Positions 17,705-26,060 of a DNA stretch of 64,000 bases are shown in pieces. Each line of letters opens with the position of its first letter. Position 1 is the first letter of the stretch. Under the pieces are notes generated by a model. That model did not search any database and was not told the DNA's origin. It saw only the letters and a program-made list of their open reading frames with translations. The DNA comes from Hyphomonas johnsonii MHS-2 (GTDB lineage: Bacteria; Pseudomonadota; Alphaproteobacteria; Caulobacterales; Hyphomonadaceae): contig NZ_ARYK01000005.1 in assembly GCF_000685275.1 (NCBI RefSeq), positions 240,541 to 304,540 of the forward strand, written 5' to 3'. The position numbers were made by a program, and so were the translations under genes.

Positions 17705-17716
17705 GGGTGGCACCGC
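17705..17716 (+). promoter_or_regulatory. T-box-core-like sequence in the rarD leader
   Basis: GGGTGGCACCGC matches the fixed positions of the T-box antiterminator core (GGGTGGNACCGC) of Gram-positive leaders. It lies 28 bases before the rarD ATG and just after a small hairpin CTTGC-GTGA-GCAAG. No specifier loop or terminator with a T run could be made out, and T-boxes are not expected in this lineage, so this may be coincidence. Confidence 0.15.
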
Positions 17717-17743
17717 AGGGCGCGCAGGCCTACATGCGAGCGC

Positions 17744-18658
17744 ATGAGCACATTGTCCTCCCTTCGCCTCGGATTTCCCGCCGCCCTCGGTGCCTATGTC
17801 ATCTGGGGCTCGCTGCCGCTGTATATCCGGGCGATGCAACATGTCGGGGCGGTGGAGCTTCTCGCGCACCGGATCATCTGGTCCGTGCCGACGGCGCTGC
17901 TGCTGATTGCGGTTGCCGCGAACTGGCGTGACATCCGTTCGGCGTTCAAATGGCAAAACCTCAAATGGCTTGCCCTGTCGGGCGTGCTGATCGGCGTGAA
18001 CTGGCTGATCTATATCTGGGCGGTGAACCAGGGCCGCACGATGGAGGCGTCGCTCGGCTATTACATCAACCCGCTGGTCAACGTCCTGTTCGGCATGCTG
18101 ATTTTCTCCGAACGCCTGCGTCCGGCGCAGTGGGGCGCTGTCGTCATCGCGGCGATCGGTGTCGGGGTGATGACAGTCGCCTTTGGCCGGATTCCCTGGG
18201 TCGCCCTTGGCCTCTGCTTCACGTTTGCCTTCTATTCCGTGATCCGGAAGAAGGTCGCCATCGACAGCCGGGCCGGGTTCCTGGTCGAGGTTGCCGTCCT
18301 GACTCCGCTGGCCATGGCCTGGTTCACCTGGTTCCTGCAGCAGCCGGAGGGCCGCCTGATGGGTACTGGCGGCTGGGACATTCCCCTGTTGATGCTCGCC
18401 GGGCCGATCACCGCCACGCCGCTCATCCTGTTCGGCCTCGCGGCCAAGCGGCTGAAACTCTCGACCATCGGCATGATGCAATATATCGGCCCGACCCTGC
18501 AGTTCCTGATTGCGACCCTGGTGTTCCACGAGGCCTTCGGCTGGACTCACGCCATCGCGTTCGGGTGCATCTGGGCGGCGCTGGCGATCTACACGACGGA
18601 CAGCATGCTGGGTGAGGCCAAGGCGCGGCGGCTTGCGCGCACGGCCCGCCCGGCCTGA
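17744..18658 (+). CDS. rarD: EamA-family transporter RarD
   Basis: A 304-residue inner-membrane protein with ten predicted helices made of two EamA repeats. Family-specific sequences are GAYVIWGSLPLY, ELLAHRIIWSVP, NWLIYIWAVNQGRTMEASLGYYINPLV and STIGMMQYIGPTLQFLI, which are characteristic of RarD proteins of the drug/metabolite transporter superfamily. The natural substrate is not settled. ATG 17744 leaves only five hydrophilic residues before the first membrane helix. It converges with lysE-like downstream across a hairpin. Confidence 0.93.
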   Translation: MSTLSSLRLGFPAALGAYVIWGSLPLYIRAMQHVGAVELLAHRIIWSVPTALLLIAVAANWRDIRSAFKWQNLKWLALSGVLIGVNWLIYIWAVNQGRTMEASLGYYINPLVNVLFGMLIFSERLRPAQWGAVVIAAIGVGVMTVAFGRIPWVALGLCFTFAFYSVIRKKVAIDSRAGFLVEVAVLTPLAMAWFTWFLQQPEGRLMGTGGWDIPLLMLAGPITATPLILFGLAAKRLKLSTIGMMQYIGPTLQFLIATLVFHEAFGWTHAIAFGCIWAALAIYTTDSMLGEAKARRLARTARPA

Positions 18659-18695
18659 AAAAAAGTCCCCGGCGGTCAAGGGGCGCACCGGGGAC
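18658..18695 (-). terminator. Rho-independent terminator of the LysE / beta-lactamase-fold operon
   Basis: Eight-pair stem GTCCCCGG / CCGGGGAC with a 15-base loop; read on the minus strand it is followed by seven T. It lies 70 bases past the LysE stop and immediately after the rarD stop codon, so it could also end rarD transcripts, though the plus-strand tail is not T-rich. Confidence 0.8.
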
Positions 18696-18764
18696 AAGGT
18701 CTTTGCATGGTGACAGACCAAGTCTGGCCTGTCCGGGTCAGTGCAACCGCTGTGCCAGAACCAG

Positions 18765-19397
18765 TCAGCCCGGCTGGGTCGATATCGCGATCCATACGGC
18801 GATCCCGGCAAGTGCAAGCGCGAAACCGAGACGGACGGGAAGCGCAGTCCGCCAGCGATCTAGCAAGCTGCCGAGACTCGCGCCCATCAGGACGATTCCG
18901 ACATGGACCAGAATGGCGACGGCAAGGTGGATCAGCCCCAGCAAAACGATCTGTACCCAGATGGCGCCGGCCGCAGGTTCCGCGAACTGGCCGACGATCA
19001 GGAGGTAGAAGACCAGGGCCTTGGGGTTCAGGATATTGGCAATGAAGCCGCGCCGGAAGCCTTCACGTCCGTCGCCGCGCACTGTCGAGGCCGACCCGTC
19101 ATCGTTGAAGGCTTCCCAGGCAAGATAGAGCATGAACGCGACGCCGGCCCAGCGCAGCGACTGGTAGACCAGCGGCAATTCCGCCAGCAGGGCGGACAGG
19201 CCCGTCGCCGCAGCGACAAGCTGGCAGGCCAGGCCGAGCGTCACACCGGCGACGGCGACAAGGCCGACGCGCCGGCCGGAGCGGGCTGACAGGGCGGCGA
19301 GCCAGCCCATGTTTGGGCCCGGTGTCAGCTCGACAGCGGCCATCGCGAACAGGAAGGCTGGCCAGTCGACATGTGCCAGCATGTCAGAGGCACCCAT
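18765..19397 (-). CDS. LysE/RhtB-family amino-acid exporter
   Basis: A 210-residue membrane protein with about six helices. The family signature ELTPGPNMGWLAAL lies in the first helix region and NPKALVFYLLIVGQF near the middle, typical of LysE translocators that export amino acids or related metabolites. Exact start uncertain: ATG 19397 overlaps the end of the upstream gene by 14 bases, and ATG 19382 is five codons further in; neither has a strong ribosome binding site, so translational coupling is likely. Confidence 0.88.
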   Translation of the reverse strand: MGASDMLAHVDWPAFLFAMAAVELTPGPNMGWLAALSARSGRRVGLVAVAGVTLGLACQLVAAATGLSALLAELPLVYQSLRWAGVAFMLYLAWEAFNDDGSASTVRGDGREGFRRGFIANILNPKALVFYLLIVGQFAEPAAGAIWVQIVLLGLIHLAVAILVHVGIVLMGASLGSLLDRWRTALPVRLGFALALAGIAVWIAISTQPG

Positions 19398-20505
19398 AGA
19401 CAGCATTGACGAGGCGGACGGCGCGCGGGTCGCCGACCAGCACATTCGACTGCTTGTTCATGACATAGGCGCAGGTCAGGTGCCGGTCAGGATCGGCAAT
19501 CGCCATCGAGCCGCCCCAGCCGCAATGACCGAGCGTTGCCGGGTTTGGTCCGAAAAAGCCGTGTGTGTTGCGCATGATTCCGGCGCCGAAACCCGTGTGC
19601 AGCGGCAGGACCAGGTCCGGTCCTTCCGTCCGTGACCGGGTCAGGGCATCAAACAGGCCGGCAGGCACCACAGGGCTGCCGGCGACAGCGCCGCCATGCG
19701 CATAGGCATCGTAGAGGGCCGCGACGCTGGCGGCCGTGCCGTGGCCATTTGCCGAGGGGATCTCGATCTCGCGCCAGATGGCCCCGCCGCGATTGGGCGC
19801 GGCCCATTTGGTGCCGAACGCGGCCCGGCGCGGCGGCGTCATCTCGCCCAGTTCCGGCAGGGCTTTCGGGCGCTGCACATCAGCGCAGCGTTGGTGTTCG
19901 CTGGCAGGCAGGCCGATATGGAAGTCGATGCCGTTCGGCGCGCAGACCGTCTCGCGCAGCCAGGTGCCGAGCGTTTGCCCGGCGATCCGGCGCACGATCT
20001 CGCCGACAAGGTACCCCCAGCTCAGCGGATGGTAGCCGTGCGCGCTGCCGGGAGGCCACATCGGCGCGAGGTCGGCGAGGGCCGCCGCGCATGCGGGCGG
20101 ATCGAGCCAGAGGTCGGGGTCGATTTCATCGGGAAAGCCCGGCAGGCCGGCCTGATGGCTGGCCAATTGCCCGATCGTGACCGCGTCTTTGCCGTTCGCC
20201 GCGAATTCCGGCCAGACCGCCGCCACCGGTGTCTCGTAGCCATGCGCCAGCGTGGCGACATGGGCGCCGAGCACCAGCGCCGCGACGCCCTTGGTGGTCG
20301 AATAGATCGGCACGAGCGTCTCGGCGTCCCAGGGGCGGGTCGATTGCCGGTCAGCCCACCCGCCAGCGAGATCCACGACCGGCTGGCCGTCGAGCAGAAC
20401 CGTGAATCCGGCGCCAAGTTCGCCATTATCCGCGAAGTTCGCTTCGAAGACCTCGCGGACCGGTTCAAACCCGTTTGCGACATGGCCAGAGACCGGCACG
20501 CTCAT
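19384..20505 (-). CDS. Class C beta-lactamase-fold serine hydrolase (EstB-like)
   Basis: A 373-residue penicillin-binding-protein-fold hydrolase. The catalytic SxxK is STTK (about residues 69-72) and the second motif tyrosine is in HGYHPLSWGYLVGEI; the third motif is GHCGWGGS in place of KTG, which fits esterases and peptidases of this family better than true beta-lactamases. No signal peptide, so it probably acts in the cytosol. Start taken at the ATG that begins the conserved region; an ATG 54 bases upstream adds 18 polar residues. In an operon with the LysE exporter. Confidence 0.88.
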   Translation of the reverse strand: MSVPVSGHVANGFEPVREVFEANFADNGELGAGFTVLLDGQPVVDLAGGWADRQSTRPWDAETLVPIYSTTKGVAALVLGAHVATLAHGYETPVAAVWPEFAANGKDAVTIGQLASHQAGLPGFPDEIDPDLWLDPPACAAALADLAPMWPPGSAHGYHPLSWGYLVGEIVRRIAGQTLGTWLRETVCAPNGIDFHIGLPASEHQRCADVQRPKALPELGEMTPPRRAAFGTKWAAPNRGGAIWREIEIPSANGHGTAASVAALYDAYAHGGAVAGSPVVPAGLFDALTRSRTEGPDLVLPLHTGFGAGIMRNTHGFFGPNPATLGHCGWGGSMAIADPDRHLTCAYVMNKQSNVLVGDPRAVRLVNAVYGCL

Positions 20506-20599
20506 TCGATTTCCACTTCTGCTCTGCCCGGTTTCGTTTTCCGTTTCCGGGCTGTTCACACTGGAAAGCAGCTATAGAACATTCGAATAGCCATGAAAG

Positions 20600-20621
20600 C
20601 CCCGCGGCTGTGGCGCGGGGG
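20600..20621. other. Stem-loop in the divergent hydrolase / thioesterase spacer
   Basis: CCCCGCG-GCTGTGG-CGCGGGG forms a seven-pair GC-only hairpin about 60 bases before the CoA-ester lyase start. Because it lies between divergent genes it is unlikely to be a terminator; it could be part of the downstream leader RNA. Nothing else was recognised in this 177-base spacer. Confidence 0.3.
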
Positions 20622-20681
20622 ATTGTTGATCTCGCCTGCCGGACAGGGCATTGACCGGGAAGACAATTCAGGAGTTCACGC

Positions 20682-21569
20682 ATGCCAGTCCCAGCCCACC
20701 GCCCCCGCCGGTCCTGCCTCTACATGCCGGGCGCCAATACACGCGCACTTGAAAAGGCAAAGGCCCTCGCCGCCGACACGCTGATCTTCGATCTCGAGGA
20801 CGCCGTTGCGCCCGACGCCAAGGCCGAAGCGCGCCAGGCGATTGCCAATGCAACCGGCGCAGGTGGCTATGGCGCACGCGAGATCGTCGTGCGCATCAAT
20901 GGCCTTGAGACCGAATGGGGCGCCGACGACCTGAAGATGGCGGCGACATGCGGCGCCAACGCGATCCTTGCACCAAAAGTGGTCTCGGGTGCCGACATTG
21001 ACCGGCTGGATTCGGCGCTCACCGCTGCAGGCGCCCCGGTCGACATGGGCCTCTGGGTGATGATCGAGATGCCGCTCGCCATTCTCAACATCCAGGAGAT
21101 CGCTGAAGCGGCCCACCGCACGCGGCTCGCGGCCTTTGTCATGGGCACCAATGACCTCGCCAAGGAATATCGCGCCCGCGCCACGCCGGACCGCCTCGCC
21201 TTCCAGACGGCGCTGCAGCTCAGCATGGCGGCCGCCCGGGCCTATGGCCTTGTCGCCATTGATGGCGTGTTCAACGATATCAAGGACGAGCAGGGCCTGA
21301 TCGTCGAATGCGAGCAGGGCCGCACGCTGGGCTTCGACGGCAAGACACTGATCCATCCATCGCAACTGGACACCGCCAATCGCGTCTTCGCGCCAAGCCC
21401 GCATGATGTCGAACACGCCAAGGCCGTCATCGAGGCCTTCGCTGACCCGGACAATGCCGGAAAGGGCGTGCTCAAGGTCAACGGCAAGATGACGGAACTG
21501 CTGCACCTCGACGAAGCCCGGCGAACGGTGGCGATGGATGAGGCCATCAAGGCCTTCGAAGCGGCCTGA
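20682..21569 (+). CDS. mcl2: CitE/HpcH-family (3S)-malyl-CoA thioesterase-like protein
   Basis: A 295-residue TIM-barrel protein of the CitE-like family. It shows FDLEDAVAPDAKAEAR with the acidic metal ligands, VVRINGLETEWGADDL with the CoA-binding arginine, FVMGTNDLAKE and GFDGKTLIHPSQL. These are close, from memory, to Rhodobacter Mcl2, which hydrolyses (3S)-malyl-CoA to malate in the ethylmalonyl-CoA pathway. A general CoA-ester lyase role is the alternative. CAGGAG precedes the ATG. A mesaconyl-CoA hydratase gene lies 770 bases downstream, which supports this pathway. Confidence 0.78.
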   Translation: MPVPAHRPRRSCLYMPGANTRALEKAKALAADTLIFDLEDAVAPDAKAEARQAIANATGAGGYGAREIVVRINGLETEWGADDLKMAATCGANAILAPKVVSGADIDRLDSALTAAGAPVDMGLWVMIEMPLAILNIQEIAEAAHRTRLAAFVMGTNDLAKEYRARATPDRLAFQTALQLSMAAARAYGLVAIDGVFNDIKDEQGLIVECEQGRTLGFDGKTLIHPSQLDTANRVFAPSPHDVEHAKAVIEAFADPDNAGKGVLKVNGKMTELLHLDEARRTVAMDEAIKAFEAA

Positions 21570-21581
21570 GGAGAGACTGAC

Positions 21582-21929
21582 ATGATCTATACAATCCTGC
21601 ACAACCCGGTCTGCAGCACGTCGCGCAAGGGCCTCGACCTGCTGACCGAGAACGGTATCGAGCCGGTGATCCGCAAATACATGAACGAATCCGAGCGGTT
21701 GAGCGTCGAAGAATTGCGGGACATTGCCCGCAAAATGGGCGGCGTCGGCCCCCGCGCCTTCCTGCGCGAGCGGAACGCCACCGAAGCCGGCCTGTCTGCG
21801 GCGGCGAGTGACGCGGATGTCTTTGCTGCCATGGCGAATGATCCGAAGCTGATCCAGCGCCCGATCGGGATCAAGGGCGACAAGGCGGTCCTCGGCCGGC
21901 CGGTCGAGCGCCTGCTGGACATTGTCTGA
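21582..21929 (+). CDS. ArsC/Spx-family arsenate-reductase-like protein
   Basis: A 115-residue thioredoxin-fold protein. The active-site segment HNPVCSTSRKGLDLL keeps the catalytic cysteine near residue 11, and the C-terminal LIQRPIGIKGDKAVLGRPVERLLDI holds the arginines that bind oxyanion in glutaredoxin-dependent arsenate reductases. No other ars genes are near, and the location 12 bases after the malyl-CoA thioesterase gene suggests a housekeeping role in this family rather than arsenic resistance. A strong GAGGAG precedes the ATG. Confidence 0.88.
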   Translation: MIYTILHNPVCSTSRKGLDLLTENGIEPVIRKYMNESERLSVEELRDIARKMGGVGPRAFLRERNATEAGLSAAASDADVFAAMANDPKLIQRPIGIKGDKAVLGRPVERLLDIV

Positions 21930-22030
21930 ATCGCCTGATCGCTGCGAATTCGGGCCTGAACCGGGCCAATCGATCAAATTTCACCGATCCGGGCGACGGA
22001 ATATCAGCCTTGTTGCGCGATAAGGCGCAG

Positions 22031-22294
22031 ATGATGTTCGTCCTTTCCGCCCTCGCTGCCCTCCTGATCGGTTTTGCCGGCTTCTGCCTGCTGGGCGTGC
22101 CCTACATGCTGGCCGGCCCGCGCGCGATCGACCGGTTTGCCGAACGCACCGACCAGCAACTGATGGCAGCCTGCCTGCTGGGTGCGGCGATTTCGCTCGT
22201 TCTGGCGCCTTTTTTCGCTAGCGGCTTGATTTCAGGCTCCGCCCACGTGCAGGTGTTCGCCGACACCCTGACGGGCTTCACCGGTTGCGCCTGA
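22031..22294 (+). CDS. Small hypothetical membrane protein
   Basis: An 87-residue protein with two membrane helices (VLSALAALLIGFAGFCLLGVPY and LMAACLLGAAISLVLAPFFASG) and a short polar loop. No family recognised. AAGG lies before two adjacent ATG codons; an in-frame TTG 21 bases upstream is possible. Codon use is like its neighbours. Between arsC-like and mesaconyl-CoA hydratase genes, on the same strand. Confidence 0.5.
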   Translation: MMFVLSALAALLIGFAGFCLLGVPYMLAGPRAIDRFAERTDQQLMAACLLGAAISLVLAPFFASGLISGSAHVQVFADTLTGFTGCA

Positions 22295-22338
22295 CCCTCT
22301 GAGCGCAACCGTTGGGGCCTCATATCAAGAGGCGGCAG

Positions 22339-23388
22339 ATGGCAAGCGCACAGAAATCCAAACCCGGAAACTATTTCGAGGACTTCCATGTCGGCATGGA
22401 GATCATCCATGCGACTCCGCAGACGCTGACGGAAGGCGATATCGCCCTCTATCGGGCGCTGACGGGCAACCGCTATGCGCAATATTCGTCGGCCGAATTC
22501 GCCCGGGCCGCCGGCATGGCGGGCCTCAGCATTGATCCGCTGCACGCGTTCCATGTCGTTTTCGGCAAGTCCGTGCCGGACATCTCGCTGAATGCGGTCG
22601 CCAATCTCGGCTATGCGGACGGGCGGTTCTTCCTGCCGGTCATGCCGGGCGACACGCTGAACACCGTGTCGGAAGTCATCGGCATCAAGCAGAACTCGAA
22701 TGGCAAGACCGGCGTCGTCTGGGTGCGCACCCGCGGGTTCAACCAGCGTGGCGAGACCGTCATGTCTTTCGTGCGCTGGGTGATGGTCAACAAGTTCGAG
22801 ATGGACAATCCCGCGCCCGACCCCGTCATTCCGGACCTGCCGGATGCCGTACCGGCCAGCGAACTGGAAGGCTATCCGGACATGCGGGACTGGGATGCGG
22901 CGCTGTCCGGCAGCCCGCACATGTTCGATGACTACGCTGTCGGCGAGAAGATCAACCATGTCGACGGCATGACCGTGGAAGAGGCCGAGCACCAGATCGC
23001 GACGCGCCTCTACCAGAACACCGCCAAGGTCCACTTCGACGCGCATGGCCAGAAGGACAGCCGGTTCGGCAAGCGCCTGATCTATGGCGGCGTGGTGATC
23101 TCGATCGCCCGTTCGCTCGCTTTCAACGGCCTGGCCAATGCCGGCCAGATGCTGGCGATCAACGCGGGCAGCCATGTCAGCCCGCTTTTCGCTGGCGACA
23201 CGATCTATGCCTGGAGCGAAGTCCTGGACAAGGCGGTGCTTTCGGAAACGTGCGGCGCGCTTCGCCTGCGGCTTGTCGCGGTGAAGGACCAGGACCCCGG
23301 CGCCTTCGCCTACAGGACCGATGCCGGCAAGTACGCCGACGGTGTCCTGCTGGACTTCGACTACTGGGCTGCCATCCCGAAGCGCTGA
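22339..23388 (+). CDS. mch: Mesaconyl-CoA hydratase (MaoC-like)
   Basis: A 349-residue protein with two fused hotdog domains. The sequence carries features I recall from Rhodobacter Mch: KPGNYFEDFHVGMEIIHATP, VFGKSVPDISLNAVANLGYADGRF, GKTGVVWVRT, EAEHQIATRLYQNTAKVHFD and SFNGLANAGQMLAINAG. The enzyme interconverts mesaconyl-C1-CoA and beta-methylmalyl-CoA in the ethylmalonyl-CoA pathway, an alternative to the glyoxylate cycle for acetyl-CoA assimilation. Start chosen by GAGG six bases ahead and by the family N-terminus. Confidence 0.93.
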   Translation: MASAQKSKPGNYFEDFHVGMEIIHATPQTLTEGDIALYRALTGNRYAQYSSAEFARAAGMAGLSIDPLHAFHVVFGKSVPDISLNAVANLGYADGRFFLPVMPGDTLNTVSEVIGIKQNSNGKTGVVWVRTRGFNQRGETVMSFVRWVMVNKFEMDNPAPDPVIPDLPDAVPASELEGYPDMRDWDAALSGSPHMFDDYAVGEKINHVDGMTVEEAEHQIATRLYQNTAKVHFDAHGQKDSRFGKRLIYGGVVISIARSLAFNGLANAGQMLAINAGSHVSPLFAGDTIYAWSEVLDKAVLSETCGALRLRLVAVKDQDPGAFAYRTDAGKYADGVLLDFDYWAAIPKR

Positions 23389-23440
23389 CCAGCATCTCTT
23401 CCGTGCTTCCGTCCGGACGCGGTATGCCTATATAGGGCGG

Positions 23441-23857
23441 ATGAGCGGATATGGACCCTTCGACGATTTCACGCTGGCGGCGATCTCGCTGGCCATCGTC
23501 CTGTCGGCGATTATCAGCCTGATCGGCACGTCGGCGCGCAAGCGGTCGATCTATCTGGGTGAAGCCCGGGCTGCGGATCTTGCCGAGATGACGGGCATCC
23601 TCGACCCGAAACAATTGCTCGCAGCCTTCGGTCCACCCGACATGGGCCGGGTCTGGCGCACCGTCACGCTGCTGGACGTGCGGCGCGCAAGGCAGCCGCA
23701 GGGCTGGTTGATGTCGAGCGATCTTGTGGACTATGGCTGTGTCCTTGTCGCGGTCCTGGCCTTCTTCATCTCGCACCCGCTGATGTATGGCGCGCTGCTG
23801 GTGGCATTGGCGATCCAGGTCGGCGGGTGGGTCGTTGCAACACGATTGCCGAGATAG
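23441..23857 (+). CDS. Hypothetical protein with two membrane segments
   Basis: A 138-residue protein with an N-terminal helix (LAAISLAIVLSAIISLIG), a polar middle of about 60 residues and a C-terminal hydrophobic hairpin (VDYGCVLVAVLAFFISHPLMYGALLVALAIQ). It is not recognised. It starts 52 bases after mch and ends 50 bases before dapF. An upstream in-frame extension reaches into mch but has no signal for initiation; I used the ATG that begins the hydrophobic region. Confidence 0.6.
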   Translation: MSGYGPFDDFTLAAISLAIVLSAIISLIGTSARKRSIYLGEARAADLAEMTGILDPKQLLAAFGPPDMGRVWRTVTLLDVRRARQPQGWLMSSDLVDYGCVLVAVLAFFISHPLMYGALLVALAIQVGGWVVATRLPR

Positions 23858-23907
23858 GTTGAAATCTCCGGTTTTCCGGCGACACAAAAGCGAATAGGGA
23901 CAACGCC

Positions 23908-24717
23908 ATGAGAGTCTGGAAGATGAACGGTGCCGGCAACGCGTTTGCCATATTCGATGCGCGCTCGACGCCGTTTGCGCCGACGCAGGATCAGATTCGG
24001 CAGATTGCGACCGACCTGAAGGCCGACCAGGTGATCGCGCTGGAGCGCGATGCCACCAAGGACGTGTTCATGCGGATCTGGAATTCCGATGGCGGGGAAG
24101 TCGCCGCCTGTGGCAATGGCGCCCGGGCCGTCGCGCACCTGATTCTCGAGGAAACCGGCAAGCAGATGGTCACGATCCAGACCGAAGCGGACATGCTGAA
24201 GGGCTTCAAGGCGATCGACGGGCTCGTAACGGTCGACATGGGCTCGCCCCTGATGGGGTGGGAAGACATTCCCCTCGCTGAAAAGATGGATGTCCGCGGT
24301 GTCGACGTGAAAATCGGGCCGATGGACAATCCGACCCTGGCGCGCCCCGCGGTGGTCTCGATGGGCAATCCGCATGCCGTCTTTTTCGTGAAAGACGTCA
24401 ACGCCTACAACATCCCGCAGCTGGGCCCGCTGGTTGAGTGGCACCCATTGTTTCCGGAAGGCACGAATGTCGGCTTCGCCCAGGTCCTCGACCGGGAGCA
24501 TATCCGGCTGCGCGTGTGGGAACGTGGCGCCGGGCTGACCAAGGCATGCGGGACTGGTGCCTGCGCCGCCCTCGTCTGTGCGGCCCGTGCCGGGCTGACG
24601 GAGCGCACCGTCAAGCTGATCCTGGATGGTGGCGAACTGCTCATCGACTGGCGCGAAAATGACGACCACGTCTACATGACGGGCCCTGTCGAGATCGAGT
24701 TCGAGACGGTCATATAG
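23908..24717 (+). CDS. dapF: Diaminopimelate epimerase
   Basis: Converts LL- to meso-diaminopimelate for lysine and peptidoglycan. The two acid-base cysteines are visible in AACGNGARAVAHL (about C68) and KACGTGACAALV (about C214). WNSDGGEV and SMGNPHAVFFV are other family markers. Length 269 is normal. It heads the conserved alphaproteobacterial series dapF-mtaB-ftsY. Confidence 0.97.
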   Translation: MRVWKMNGAGNAFAIFDARSTPFAPTQDQIRQIATDLKADQVIALERDATKDVFMRIWNSDGGEVAACGNGARAVAHLILEETGKQMVTIQTEADMLKGFKAIDGLVTVDMGSPLMGWEDIPLAEKMDVRGVDVKIGPMDNPTLARPAVVSMGNPHAVFFVKDVNAYNIPQLGPLVEWHPLFPEGTNVGFAQVLDREHIRLRVWERGAGLTKACGTGACAALVCAARAGLTERTVKLILDGGELLIDWRENDDHVYMTGPVEIEFETVI

Positions 24718-24785
24718 ACCCAGACTGGCCCCTCAGGCTTGATTCTGCCGTCAGGGCGCGCGATGTGGCCCCTGACACACCTGCC

Positions 24786-26060
24786 ATGACTGACACGAAA
24801 TCATCCCCCAGCCCGACGCTGATCACGCTCGGATGCCGTCTCAACACCTATGAATCGGAGGTGATGCGCAACCATGCGTCCGATGCAGGCCTGAAGGACG
24901 CGGTGATTATCAACACCTGCGCCGTGACCTCCGAAGCTGTCCGCTCGGCGCGTCAGGCGATCCGGCGTGCGGCGAAGGACCATCCCGGTGCGCCGATCCT
25001 GGTTACCGGGTGTGCTGCGCAGATCGACCCCGCCATGTTCGCCGCCATGCCGGAAGTCACCCGCGTGATCGGCAACCACGAAAAGATGCAGGCCGAGACG
25101 TGGGAACCGGCCACGCTGCTTGCCGGCAACGAAAAGGTCCGCGTCAACGACATCATGGCGGTACGTGAGACCGCCGCCCACCTGATCGACGGCATGGAGG
25201 GCCGGGCCCGCGCCTATGTCCAGGTCCAGAATGGCTGCGACCATCGCTGCACCTTCTGCGTCATCCCGTTTGGCCGGGGCAATTCCCGCTCAGTGCCGGC
25301 CGGTGACGTCGTGGCGCAGGTGCGCCGGCTGGTGGAGACCGGGCATCATGAAGTCGTGCTGACCGGCGTCGACCTGACCAGCTGGGGCGCCGACCTTCCG
25401 GGTGCGCCGCAGCTTGGCAACCTTGTGCAGCGCATCCTGAAACTGGTGCCAGGCCTCGCCCAGCTGCGCATTTCCTCCATCGACGCCATCGAGATCGACG
25501 ATGCGCTGGTCGAAGCCCTCTCAGACACCCGCCTTGCCCCTTACATGCACCTGTCGCTGCAGCACGGTGACGACCTGATCCTGAAGCGCATGAAACGCCG
25601 CCATTCGCGGGACCAGGCCATCGCGCTCACCCGGCGCCTGCGCGACGCACGGCCGGACATCGCCTTCGGCGCCGACCTGATCGCCGGCTTTCCCACCGAG
25701 ACCGAAGCGCATTTCGAGAATTCCGTCCGGCTCGTCGAGGATTGCGGCATCAGTTTCCTGCATGTCTTCCCCTACAGCCCCCGCCCCGGCACGCCCGCCG
25801 CGCGGATGCCGCAGGTCGACAAGGCCACCATCAAGGCGCGCGCTGCCCGCCTCCGTGCGGCCGGTGACATCGCCCTCGTCACCCACCTTGCCCGCCATGT
25901 CGGCACGACCGCCCCTGCCCTCGTCGAGAGCGGTCCTGTCGCCCGCCTGCCTGACTTCACCCCGGTCCACCTCGAGGGCACCCTGCCGCCTTCTGGACGC
26001 GTCGTGCGCACCCATATAACCGGGCACAACGGCACACAGCTTGTTGGGACGATTGAATGA
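24786..26060 (+). CDS. mtaB: tRNA t6A37 methylthiotransferase MtaB
   Basis: Radical SAM enzyme that adds a methylthio group to N6-threonylcarbamoyladenosine at tRNA position 37. 424 residues: the UPF0004 domain starts with ITLGCRLNTYESEVM and holds NTCAVT and VTGCAAQ (three cluster cysteines), the radical SAM triad is C151-x3-C155-x2-C158 (NGCDHRCTFC), and the C-terminal TRAM-like domain ends the protein. A GTG seven codons upstream is an alternative start. It overlaps ftsY by four bases (ATGA). Confidence 0.95.
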   Translation: MTDTKSSPSPTLITLGCRLNTYESEVMRNHASDAGLKDAVIINTCAVTSEAVRSARQAIRRAAKDHPGAPILVTGCAAQIDPAMFAAMPEVTRVIGNHEKMQAETWEPATLLAGNEKVRVNDIMAVRETAAHLIDGMEGRARAYVQVQNGCDHRCTFCVIPFGRGNSRSVPAGDVVAQVRRLVETGHHEVVLTGVDLTSWGADLPGAPQLGNLVQRILKLVPGLAQLRISSIDAIEIDDALVEALSDTRLAPYMHLSLQHGDDLILKRMKRRHSRDQAIALTRRLRDARPDIAFGADLIAGFPTETEAHFENSVRLVEDCGISFLHVFPYSPRPGTPAARMPQVDKATIKARAARLRAAGDIALVTHLARHVGTTAPALVESGPVARLPDFTPVHLEGTLPPSGRVVRTHITGHNGTQLVGTIE

